Below, piece after piece: positions 1-6,440 of a DNA stretch of 10,843 nucleotides (its first letter is position 1; each line of letters starts with the position of its first letter). Source of the stretch: Bacillota bacterium (GTDB lineage Bacteria; Bacillota_I; Bacilli_A; RF39; UBA660); the NCBI GenBank assembly GCA_018381595.1, contig JAGZRP010000013.1:1-10843 (forward strand), in the 5' to 3' direction. Under the pieces are notes generated by a model. That model had not been told where the DNA came from, ran no database searches, and was given only the letters and a program-made list of their open reading frames with translations. The translations under genes and the position numbers were made by a program.

Positions 1-221
1 AAACAGCTATCTACTGGAATGCAGAAAATGTAAATTATGAAACGGATATCAAAAAAATATTAGAATATAATATTCATGCCGAAGAAGAGGCGATTAAAAA
101 ATATGAATTACATTTATCCCTCATTCATGATAAATACATTCAAGCATTAATTCAAAGAATCATTATAGATGAAAAAGAACATATTTTGATTTTTAAAAAA
201 TTACAAAACGAGATAAAATAA
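1..221 (+). CDS. Ferritin-like domain protein, 3' end only
   Basis: The open frame enters from the left edge (first full codon at position 3) and ends with TAA at 219-221, giving 72 C-terminal residues. These look like the last two helices of a ferritin/rubrerythrin-type four-helix bundle. The first has the pattern HAEEEAIKKY (partial residues 25-34) and the second has DEKEH (56-60), matching the carboxylate and histidine ligands of a di-iron or di-manganese site (E..Y and DExxH). Such proteins store metal or remove peroxide; which one applies here cannot be decided without the N-terminal half. It could also be a rubrerythrin or a manganese catalase-like coat protein. It converges on the hydrolase gene and shares a terminator with it. 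Confidence 0.6.
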   Translation, partial: TAIYWNAENVNYETDIKKILEYNIHAEEEAIKKYELHLSLIHDKYIQALIQRIIIDEKEHILIFKKLQNEIK

Positions 222-252
222 AAAAGAGTCGATTTCTAAATGCGACTCTTTT
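222..252. terminator. Bidirectional terminator between convergent genes
   Basis: A perfect 10-bp stem, AAAAGAGTCG (222-231) with CGACTCTTTT (243-252), encloses an 11-base loop. A-rich and T-rich flanks give a U-run on either strand. It starts one base after the ferritin-like stop codon, and its right arm covers two of the three bases of the hydrolase stop codon (251-253). It can therefore end transcription from both sides. Confidence 0.8.
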
Positions 253-1096
253 ATAAACTTAATGTAAAAAACAAATATAAATCATGAAGTAATTGTTCTT
301 TTTCATCCCCAGTGAATAAATTATGATCTCCCTCTTTATAATAACGAATATCAATATTATGGTATCCGTTATTTTTTAGTGTGTCTTTTACTTTTGAAGT
401 ATACCCTTTTGTATGATCTTTTTCACCAACTCCAATAAAAATAGGAATATTTCTATTTTTTAAAAAATAGTCTCCTTTTTTATTTGGTAACATTGCAACT
501 TCATATAAATCGGTAAGGGACTTTCCTGTATAAAGAAACGGTAGTTGCTTTGGTGATTGCTTTTCTACTTTGCGATAAAACCACTCGTTTAATTTTTGAC
601 TTTTAAAATAGGTTGGCAAAACAATGGAAAGATATTGAATCATTGTTTTTCTTGTTTTTAACCATGAATAACTACCAATTGGATTAAGGAGAGCTAAGCC
701 TTTGATTTCATCATCATGTTTTTTTAAAAATGACATTGTGATCAAACTCGCATAATCATGGGTGACTAAAAAAGTAGACAACCCAGGATATAATCGCTTT
801 GTATATTCTAAAATAGCATCGATATCTTCAATCAATTCTTCGCGTCCATTACTTCCTAAATGCCCAATTAATTCCTTTTCTTTGACACTACCACCAGTTC
901 CACGGTGATCATAGGCAACACATAAAAATTGCTTCTCGGTATAATATTCAAAAACAGGTTGAAACATTTCTTTGGTTTCAAAAATTCCTGGAACAAAAGT
1001 AATCATTCCTCTTGGGTTTCCATCAGGAATGGCTATCAATGTTTCTAATTGAAACTCGTTATTATGGGAAAATATTTGATGTTTATCTATTTTCAT
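251..1096 (-). CDS. Alpha/beta hydrolase (lysophospholipase/S33-like) with Asp at the nucleophile position
   Basis: The 281-residue protein has the layout of the Hydrolase_4/serine aminopeptidase S33 group. It shows an oxyanion-side strand and loop TFVPGIFE (33-40), the family signature DHRGTGGS (63-70), a nucleophile-elbow region THDYAS (112-117), a cap-like helical stretch (about 145-200), an acid-containing GEKDHT (224-229, D227) and a late histidine GDHNLF (256-261, H258). The usual elbow is GxSxG; here the central residue is D114 and both flanking glycines are gone. Asp at this place is normal in epoxide hydrolases and haloalkane dehalogenases, but the rest looks like the esterase/lipase branch. 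The substrate is unknown and it may be a pseudoenzyme. No signal peptide or membrane segment is seen, so it is probably cytoplasmic. It begins 15 bases after mutL and is probably cotranscribed with it. The Shine-Dalgarno is weak (AAGTAGG). Confidence 0.8.
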   Translation of the reverse strand: MKIDKHQIFSHNNEFQLETLIAIPDGNPRGMITFVPGIFETKEMFQPVFEYYTEKQFLCVAYDHRGTGGSVKEKELIGHLGSNGREELIEDIDAILEYTKRLYPGLSTFLVTHDYASLITMSFLKKHDDEIKGLALLNPIGSYSWLKTRKTMIQYLSIVLPTYFKSQKLNEWFYRKVEKQSPKQLPFLYTGKSLTDLYEVAMLPNKKGDYFLKNRNIPIFIGVGEKDHTKGYTSKVKDTLKNNGYHNIDIRYYKEGDHNLFTGDEKEQLLHDLYLFFTLSL

Positions 1097-1111
1097 TATG
1101 AAACCTACTTT

Positions 1112-2992
1112 CTATTTATAACTTTCAAACCCACTACGTTTAAATAATTTTTCTAAATCATAGTTCGAAAAATAAACGATGGTTGGTCTTCCATGAGGAC
1201 AGTTAAATGGATTATCACAATTTCTTAAATCGTGAATTAAAATTTCTAATTCTTTCATATCAACAAATTGATTTGCTTTAATTGCTTTTTTACAACTCAT
1301 CATCGTTGCAATCTTCTCATTAAATTTCTCAACAGAAAAGTTTCTTCCTTCGTGAATTAAAATTTCGATAATTTTTCGAATGTTTTCTTCTTCATATCCC
1401 TTTGGTAACCAAGTTGGGTGTTCTTTTACAAGAATCGATTGATAACCAAATTCTTCGGCAATGATATTTAGATTTTTAAGCACCTCTAATTGCGCTTTTA
1501 CTAAAATAAATTCTGATGTAGATAATTCAATGGTAATTGGAAATAAAAGTGGTGTAGAAAGTTCATTTGGGCTTCCTAATTTCTTTTTGAAAAACTCATA
1601 ATTGATTCTTTCTTTCGCCGCATGTTGATCGATTAAATACATTCCTGTTTCGTTTTGACAAATAATATAAGTTCCATGAACAACCCCTACTGGATACATC
1701 TCTGGCATACGTTCTTTCATGGCAACTTCTTCTTGGTTGGAAGCAATTGCGGTATTTAATTCTTCCTCTTCTTTTTCTAAAATGGAAACCTGACTTTCTT
1801 CTTTGATTTCATAATCTGAATTGATTGGAATGATTTCATCATTTAAAAAATGTTCCTCATTCGTTTCTGAAACTACAAAAGTGTCTTTTGTTTCTACTGG
1901 TTCTTTATAAAATGCTTTTTCTAACGATAAGGTTTGTTCTTCATAACGTGGTTTATGAAACACATCTTGGCTCTCTTTTACCTCTTCAGGTTGTGCTTCT
2001 GGGATTAAATTACGATGATGTAATTTCTCTTTTATCATGTTCATAATTAGTTCTTTTAATTCTTCTAATTTACTAAATTTAATATCCATTTTTGTGGGAT
2101 GAATATTCACATCGATTAAACTAGGATCTACTTCGATTTCTAAAATGACAATAGGATACCTCGTATCTGGTTTAAATGAATGATAGGAATCATTAATAAT
2201 ACGATTCAATTCTTGATTACGTACCACTCTTCCATTTACGATTGTTACCATGTGATTTCGACTTGAACGGTTTACTTCTGGCATAGAAATGAATCCATAA
2301 ACATGATAGTCATCATCAGAAACTTCTACTTCTATCATTTTTTTTGCTACTTGAAGTCCATAAACTTCTTTCACCGTTTTTAATAATCGATTGCCTCCAT
2401 CTGTATTTAGAATTGTATTTCCATTATTGATTAAAACAAATTTAATATCAGGATGGGATAACGCAATCTTATTGACATAGTCTGTAATACTAGCAAGTTC
2501 AGAATACAAACTTTTTAAATGCTTCAAACGTGCTGGTGTATTATAAAATAAATTTTTTACTTCAAATATGGTTCCTTGTCTCGCATCTCCAGGTTCTACG
2601 GAAATCATTTTACCACCACTGATTTTTACAATGGTTCCAACTTCTCCCGTGGAAGTCGTCAGTGTAATTTCACTAACAGATGCGATCGAAGGAAGAGCTT
2701 CCCCACGAAAACCTAAGGTATCAATTCGGTATAAATCATCTTCTGAGGTAAGTTTACTCGTCGCATGGCGTGAAAAGGCATTCACAGCATCTTCTTTATC
2801 CATTCCAATCCCATTATCGGTTACTTTGATTAATTTCGTACCAGCATCCATTAATTCTATTTTTATTTCAGTACTTTTTGCATCAATACTATTTTCTACT
2901 AATTCCTTTACAACAGAACTACAGCGTTCGACAACTTCACCTGCTGCAATTTTATTGGCAAGAATTTCATCCATAACTCTTATTTTTGACAT
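1112..2992 (-). CDS. mutL: DNA mismatch repair protein MutL, endonuclease type
   Basis: The 626-residue protein is full length. MutL couples mismatch recognition by MutS to strand incision. The N-terminal GHKL ATPase carries KELVENSIDA (29-38, with E30 the catalytic base and N34 the metal ligand), DNGIGM (59-64), RHATSKL (75-81) and TLGFRGEALPSIASVS (92-107). A charged, variable linker covers about 330-430. The C-terminal domain has the metal-binding nuclease motif DQHAAKERINYE (455-466), SCKKAIKANQ (566-575), CPHGRP (598-603) and a terminal FKR (617-619). This marks the nicking MutL of bacteria that lack MutH. VERCSS (22-26) replaces the common VERPAS near the ATP site, a small oddity. The start follows GGTGA four bases upstream. 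It ends in TAG, five sense codons before the in-frame hydrolase ATG. mutS is not next to it. Confidence 0.97.
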   Translation of the reverse strand: MSKIRVMDEILANKIAAGEVVERCSSVVKELVENSIDAKSTEIKIELMDAGTKLIKVTDNGIGMDKEDAVNAFSRHATSKLTSEDDLYRIDTLGFRGEALPSIASVSEITLTTSTGEVGTIVKISGGKMISVEPGDARQGTIFEVKNLFYNTPARLKHLKSLYSELASITDYVNKIALSHPDIKFVLINNGNTILNTDGGNRLLKTVKEVYGLQVAKKMIEVEVSDDDYHVYGFISMPEVNRSSRNHMVTIVNGRVVRNQELNRIINDSYHSFKPDTRYPIVILEIEVDPSLIDVNIHPTKMDIKFSKLEELKELIMNMIKEKLHHRNLIPEAQPEEVKESQDVFHKPRYEEQTLSLEKAFYKEPVETKDTFVVSETNEEHFLNDEIIPINSDYEIKEESQVSILEKEEEELNTAIASNQEEVAMKERMPEMYPVGVVHGTYIICQNETGMYLIDQHAAKERINYEFFKKKLGSPNELSTPLLFPITIELSTSEFILVKAQLEVLKNLNIIAEEFGYQSILVKEHPTWLPKGYEEENIRKIIEILIHEGRNFSVEKFNEKIATMMSCKKAIKANQFVDMKELEILIHDLRNCDNPFNCPHGRPTIVYFSNYDLEKLFKRSGFESYK

Positions 2993-3007
2993 CTTATCAC
3001 CATAACC

Positions 3008-3016
3008 ATTGTATCA
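3008..3016 (-). promoter_or_regulatory. Candidate extended -10 promoter for mutL
   Basis: On the minus strand this reads TGATACAAT, an extended -10 (TGN plus TACAAT), just after the T-run of the preceding terminator. No good -35 is seen 16-18 bases upstream. The predicted start of transcription falls almost on the GGTGA Shine-Dalgarno of mutL, so the leader would be very short. mutL needs some promoter here because a terminator cuts it off from the gene upstream. Confidence 0.4.
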
Positions 3017-3018
3017 CA

Positions 3019-3044
3019 AAAAAAGCAAACTACTTTGCTTTTTT
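3019..3044 (-). terminator. Intrinsic terminator after the 148-residue unknown gene
   Basis: An 11-bp perfect stem, AAAAAAGCAAA (3019-3029) with TTTGCTTTTTT (3034-3044), has a 4-base loop. On the minus strand it is followed by a T-run. It lies just downstream of the TAG at 3050-3052 and separates that gene from mutL. Confidence 0.8.
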
Positions 3045-3049
3045 AAAAA

Positions 3050-3496
3050 CTATACTACCTTTTTTAATCTAAATTTCTTATCTCTTAAATTTAAAAATGT
3101 TTCATCGATACCATGAATCTTTAATAATTTTTGTTCCATTCTCCTATCATACTCTGAAAATGTTTCTGCAATCAGTTCTTTTACTGCACCCGCAGATGTC
3201 TTCTTCTCCATCGAAAGATGATATTGATGCATCAAATGACTCAATAATAGCGCAAAAATTCCGATAGACTTTGTATTTTCCGCTTCACCATTTGTTATGA
3301 ATGAATAAATACGACTGATTCCTTCTCTTTCACGCACCATAAAATTCATAATTTCTTCTTCTTTTGATAACAAATATTTTTCTTGTTCTTTTTCATTTCC
3401 TATTTCAGTGATATGTTCTAAATAATCATAAAAGTTAAAAATGGTATCTCTTAACATATAATATTGCCCAATATAATATAACTGATAAATATCCAT
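3050..3496 (-). CDS. Unknown helical cytoplasmic protein, start uncertain
   Basis: I do not recognise this 148-residue protein. It looks mostly alpha-helical and charged. The N-terminus is rich in Tyr (YQLYYIGQYY, 4-13), an acidic helix covers about 34-60, a short hydrophobic stretch GIFALLLSHLMHQYH (79-93) is too short and His-containing to be a clear membrane segment, and the C-terminus is basic (KKFRLKKVV). The ATG at 3494-3496 has a poorly spaced AGAGG only two bases upstream. The strong promoter (3601-3629) and an excellent Shine-Dalgarno (GAGGAGGGG, 3576-3584) instead serve an ATG at 3566-3568 in the same frame, but that frame is broken by TAG at 3530-3532. Between TAG and the downstream ATG the frame stays open for 11 codons with no other start. 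So this is a gene translated behind a leader ORF, a gene with a premature stop, or a readthrough case. Confidence 0.65.
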   Translation of the reverse strand: MDIYQLYYIGQYYMLRDTIFNFYDYLEHITEIGNEKEQEKYLLSKEEEIMNFMVREREGISRIYSFITNGEAENTKSIGIFALLLSHLMHQYHLSMEKKTSAGAVKELIAETFSEYDRRMEQKLLKIHGIDETFLNLRDKKFRLKKVV

Positions 3497-3523
3497 ATCC
3501 TCTGTATATTTTTTATTTAAAGC

Positions 3524-3546
3524 TGGAAACTATTTCATAGTTTCCA
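3524..3546 (-). promoter_or_regulatory. Perfect hairpin in the leader of the 148-residue gene
   Basis: On the minus strand the transcript reads TGGAAACTAT, GAA, ATAGTTTCCA: a perfect 10-bp stem with a three-base loop. No T-run follows, so it is not a terminator. The 3' arm contains the TAG of the leader reading frame, and the 5' arm contains its last Met-Glu-Thr-Met region. The structure sits 28 bases before the annotated ATG. Translation of the leader frame would melt the stem, which would suit a translational or attenuation control. That role is an inference. Confidence 0.6.
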
Positions 3547-3568
3547 TTGTGTGATTCTCCGTTTTCAT
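3530..3568 (-). CDS. Possible 12-residue leader peptide or broken N-terminus
   Basis: The frame encodes MKTENHTMETMK and then TAG. Its start has the best ribosome binding site of the region: GAGGAGGGG (3576-3584), with AGGAGG ending nine bases before ATG. It lies about 25 bases after the predicted transcription start of a near-consensus promoter. A second ATG (codon 8) also has a GGAG nine bases upstream. The frame is the same as that of the 148-residue protein, 24 codons upstream of its ATG. The peptide has no run of one amino acid of the kind seen in biosynthetic attenuators. Alternatives are a nonsense mutation in the true N-terminus or a sequence error. Confidence 0.4.
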   Translation of the reverse strand: MKTENHTMETMK

Positions 3569-3600
3569 ATAGTAACCCCTCCTCATTGCTTGGGAGCTAT

Positions 3601-3629
3601 ATTCTATCAAACACTTTTCGTTTTGTCAA
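3601..3629 (-). promoter_or_regulatory. Near-consensus sigma-A promoter for the leader and the 148-residue gene
   Basis: On the minus strand: TTGACA (3624-3629), a 17-base spacer, then TAGAAT (3601-3606) preceded by TGA, making an extended -10. This is the strongest promoter in the window by eye. The transcript would start near 3594 and have a leader of about 100 bases before the ATG at 3496. Confidence 0.8.
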
Positions 3630-3636
3630 ATTAGTC

Positions 3637-3665
3637 TTGATTTTTTGAGATTTATTTGTTAGAAT
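3637..3665 (+). promoter_or_regulatory. Sigma-A promoter for the DUF3419-like gene
   Basis: TTGATT (3637-3642), a 17-base spacer, then TAGAAT (3660-3665) preceded by TGT, an extended -10. Its -35 lies seven bases from the -35 of the divergent promoter, so the two polymerase sites are back to back. The leader would be short, ending in AAGGAG five bases before the ATG at 3688. Confidence 0.75.
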
Positions 3666-3687
3666 AAGTGCACTTTAAGGAGAATAT

Positions 3688-4584
3688 ATGAATTCAAAAG
3701 AAGCAATGAATCAAGATTTTATGCGTGTTCGAGATGTCACAAAGCATCCGGAACAATATGATAATCATAAAATTTATCACACGCTAACAGAAAATGGGAC
3801 TGCTGTTTTAAACCAATCCCCAAGTTCTTTTCAAACATGTTTTTCGATTCTCGGATCATTTGACCAAGGATTAAATATGATTAGTAAAGGATGCACAAAG
3901 CTTGTTTTGTGTGATAAGAATCCTCTTACTTATTATCATTCTAAATTATGTATTGGAGCAATTTCTGCTTTATCCCTCAATGAGTATATTGATTTTAGAT
4001 TGGTTGGAACGCATCCTTTTCAACAAAAATACTTAGAAAAAATGAATTCTTATCTGGAACCAGATATTCGCTATTTTTGGAAGTTTTTATTTCAAATTCA
4101 CGGTGCTGAAGAATTATTTCAAATGATATATGAAAATGCATACCAGTATTATCAAAAAGATTTAAAACCCATAATCTGTTCTTATAATTCTTATTTAGAA
4201 CCAGAAAATTATGATTTTCTAAAAAAACAACTATTAGAAAAGCAAGTTTCCTTTGACTACTACTTTTGTGACTTTTTAAATTTACCTGAAAACGTATGGA
4301 AAGAAAATTACGATGAAGTATACCTATCTAATATTTTAATAAGTCCTACTAAAATGGATCTTCCAAAATATATTCACTATCTCAATCAAAATATCAAACC
4401 TGTCATTAAGCCAAATGGAGAAATTGTCAGTGCCTATCTTGCAAATCACCAATACTACTTTTTGTCAAAAGAGGAAAAAAAGTTATTAGAAAATAATCAA
4501 TATTATGAAAAAGAAATTATTTGTCATACTACTTTGGGTTCTCCTTATAAAGAACATATTTATACTTATCAAAAAAGAAAATGA
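3688..4584 (+). CDS. DUF3419/BtaA-like putative SAM-binding protein
   Basis: This 298-residue protein resembles the DUF3419 family, whose studied member BtaA moves the 3-amino-3-carboxypropyl group of S-adenosylmethionine onto diacylglycerol to make betaine lipids. What I see is a Rossmann-like start: SILGSFDQGLNMISKG (53-68) at the motif I position, then LVLCDKNPL (72-80), where D76 would end strand 2 and bind the ribose, and a later YDEVYLSNI (208-216) like the motif IV strand. The segments between are rich in Tyr, Phe and Asn. It is shorter than typical BtaA, and no betaine-lipid methyltransferase partner (BtaB) is nearby, so the substrate cannot be stated. There is no signal peptide or membrane segment. 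AAGGAG five bases before ATG supports the start. It ends in TGA exactly against the stop of uvrC. A diverged SAM-dependent methyltransferase is the alternative. Confidence 0.6.
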   Translation: MNSKEAMNQDFMRVRDVTKHPEQYDNHKIYHTLTENGTAVLNQSPSSFQTCFSILGSFDQGLNMISKGCTKLVLCDKNPLTYYHSKLCIGAISALSLNEYIDFRLVGTHPFQQKYLEKMNSYLEPDIRYFWKFLFQIHGAEELFQMIYENAYQYYQKDLKPIICSYNSYLEPENYDFLKKQLLEKQVSFDYYFCDFLNLPENVWKENYDEVYLSNILISPTKMDLPKYIHYLNQNIKPVIKPNGEIVSAYLANHQYYFLSKEEKKLLENNQYYEKEIICHTTLGSPYKEHIYTYQKRK

Positions 4585-4601
4585 TTACTCATTTTCTTTT
4601 T
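4572..4601. terminator. Bidirectional terminator holding both stop codons
   Basis: A perfect 13-bp stem, AAAAAGAAAATGA (4572-4584) with TCATTTTCTTTTT (4589-4601), has loop TTAC. The TGA of the plus-strand gene closes the left arm, and the uvrC stop (4585-4587) occupies the loop. Transcripts from either side get an A/U-rich hairpin ending in U-residues. Confidence 0.75.
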
Positions 4602-6363
4602 CCATTTCCTTTAAAAAATCATGTAAATTGTGGGCAACTTTTTCTGGCAAAATTTCTTCTAATTCACTTACCGTCAGTGATTTCAGTTTTGTAGTGGAAT
4701 GATATTTTTTTAATAATTCTTTTTTTCTTTTTGCACCAATTCCATCTACATGATCTAGGACACTTTCTAAAGCACCTTTACTTCTTAGTTGTTTATGATA
4801 ATGAATTGTGAAGTTATGAACCTCATCTTGCATTCGCTCTAAAAAATAAAATAAGTTACTTTTTTTATTGACGTCTAACTCTTCTAATGGTGAGAATGCT
4901 AATAATTTACTAGTCGCATGGTGATCATCTTTTTTTAATCCGACAACTGGTATTTGCATCCCAAGATTTTCAAGTACTTCTCTTGCGACATGAATTTGAC
5001 CCACTCCACCATCGACAATAATTAAATCAGGTCTTTCTAAATTATCTTTTAAAACTCTGAAATATCTACGATAAATTACTTCTCTCATGGTTCCATAGTC
5101 ATCATTTTTATCCACACTAATTTTGAATTTGCGATAATCATTTTTACTAGGTTTTCCATGTTTGAAAACCACCATGCCAGAAACGTTATAACTTCCAAAC
5201 AAATTGGAGTTATCAAATAATTCAATTCTATCTAATTTTTCTAGATGAAGAATTTCTTTTAATTCTTCATTCGCACCAATTGTTTTCGCCTCATCCCTTT
5301 GAATGAGTTCAAATTTTTCATTTAAAGCGACATTTGCATTTTTACAAGCCATTTCTACTAATTTCTTTTTGACTCCTTTTTGAGGAATAAAAATAGGAAT
5401 TTCTAGATAAGATTGTAATTCTGAAACGCCACTTATATCAGGCATTAGAATTTCTTTTGGTGGCAAAATATTTTTATCATAGAAGTTTGCGATATAACGA
5501 ATCATCTCATTATCCACTTCATCGACAAGAGGGAAAATACTAGAGTGACGTTCTAATATCTTTCCACCACGAATAAAAAATACCTGCATCGATAAATATC
5601 CTTTTGAAACATCATAACCAAAAACATCACGATCGGTTGTATCATTAATTTCCACTTTCTGCTTTTGTAGCGTTATCGTAATATAATCTAATAATTCTTT
5701 TAATTCTTTGGCTTTTTCAAAATTCAAGGATTCGCTAGCTTCCAACATTTCTGTTTCAATTTTTGCAATAATTAAAGAAGCATCTCCTCTTAAAAATCTT
5801 AGAATATCCTCTTCTAATTTTTTAATTTCTTCTTTGGAAACTTGATGATTACAATATCCTAAACATTGACCAATATGATAATAAAGACATGGCTTTTTTT
5901 CATAGGTACGACATTTTCGAAGTGGATACATTCGATTTAATAAGTTCACTGTATTTCGAGCTGCAGTTACATTTGGATACGGTCCAAAAATACGCCCTTG
6001 ATTTTTTCTTTTTCGATTAATATTTCTCACAACCACAAGTCTTGGTACTGTATCTGTTGTCAGTTCAATATACGGATATCTTTTATCATCTCGAAGGAGA
6101 ATATTATATTTTGGGTCATACTTTTTAATTAAATTTAATTCCAATACAAGTGACTCTTTTTCACTCCCGACAACAACGTATTCAAAATCAACAATCTCAC
6201 TTACTAAACGTGCTGTTTTTCCTGTATGTGTCCCACGGAAGTAAGAACTCAATCGATTTTTTAATTTTTTTGCTTTTCCAACATAAATAATAATACCATC
6301 TTTATTTTTCATTAAGTAACATCCTGGCTTATTTGGAACAAGCGCTAATTTATCTTTTATCAT
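4585..6363 (-). CDS. uvrC: Excinuclease ABC subunit C
   Basis: UvrC makes both incisions around DNA damage with UvrA and UvrB in nucleotide excision repair. From the ATG at 6361-6363 the protein has 592 residues, close to the Bacillus size, and starts MIKDKLALVPNKPG like its relatives. A GTG three codons earlier (6370-6372) is less likely because it has no spaced Shine-Dalgarno. The domains in order are: GIY-YIG nuclease (GCY 14-16, YVG 27-29, R37, E75) for the 3' cut; four cysteines C151, C159, C167 and C171, fitting the iron-sulfur cluster; a UVR motif that contacts UvrB (about 200-235); an RNase H-like nuclease for the 5' cut, with FDNSN (D384), VDGG (D451) and the histidines at 516-523; and a helix-hairpin-helix region (about 535-590, with GIGAKRKKELL). 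The gene stands alone, without uvrA or uvrB, between its own promoter and a shared terminator. Confidence 0.97.
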   Translation of the reverse strand: MIKDKLALVPNKPGCYLMKNKDGIIIYVGKAKKLKNRLSSYFRGTHTGKTARLVSEIVDFEYVVVGSEKESLVLELNLIKKYDPKYNILLRDDKRYPYIELTTDTVPRLVVVRNINRKRKNQGRIFGPYPNVTAARNTVNLLNRMYPLRKCRTYEKKPCLYYHIGQCLGYCNHQVSKEEIKKLEEDILRFLRGDASLIIAKIETEMLEASESLNFEKAKELKELLDYITITLQKQKVEINDTTDRDVFGYDVSKGYLSMQVFFIRGGKILERHSSIFPLVDEVDNEMIRYIANFYDKNILPPKEILMPDISGVSELQSYLEIPIFIPQKGVKKKLVEMACKNANVALNEKFELIQRDEAKTIGANEELKEILHLEKLDRIELFDNSNLFGSYNVSGMVVFKHGKPSKNDYRKFKISVDKNDDYGTMREVIYRRYFRVLKDNLERPDLIIVDGGVGQIHVAREVLENLGMQIPVVGLKKDDHHATSKLLAFSPLEELDVNKKSNLFYFLERMQDEVHNFTIHYHKQLRSKGALESVLDHVDGIGAKRKKELLKKYHSTTKLKSLTVSELEEILPEKVAHNLHDFLKEMEKENE

Positions 6364-6386
6364 GGTTCTCACTTCCTTTCCTATCC

Positions 6387-6395
6387 ATTATATCA
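6387..6395 (-). promoter_or_regulatory. Extended -10 promoter for uvrC
   Basis: The minus strand reads TGATATAAT, a perfect extended -10, ending 23 bases before the uvrC ATG. The region 17 bases upstream is only T-rich, with no clear -35. I see no SOS (DinR/LexA-type) operator around it, so damage control is not evident. Confidence 0.6.
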
Positions 6396-6413
6396 TACTT
6401 ATACAGATAGAAA

Positions 6414-6435
6414 AAAGTATTCATTTGAATACTTT
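6414..6435 (-). terminator. Terminator of the membrane-protein gene
   Basis: A palindromic stem AAAGTATTC (6414-6422) with GAATACTTT (6427-6435) is followed on the minus strand by TTT and then CTATC, so there is a U-run. It begins five bases after the TAG at 6441-6443. An outer GATAG/CTATC pairing could extend it. Confidence 0.75.
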
Positions 6436-6440
6436 CATAC

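Noticed and set aside
2568..3005. Plus-strand open frame opposite the mutL N-terminus
   Set aside because: It is fully antisense to conserved MutL ATPase motifs, has no ribosome binding site, and its composition mirrors the codon bias of mutL.
3530..3532. Pyrrolysine at the leader TAG
   Set aside because: No pyl genes or methylamine pathway are in view, and a stem that contains the codon in its 3' arm is not the known layout of a pyrrolysine insertion signal.
4505..4702. Plus-strand frame overlapping the end of the DUF3419-like gene and the end of uvrC
   Set aside because: It runs through a bidirectional terminator and across two real gene ends, with no start signal.
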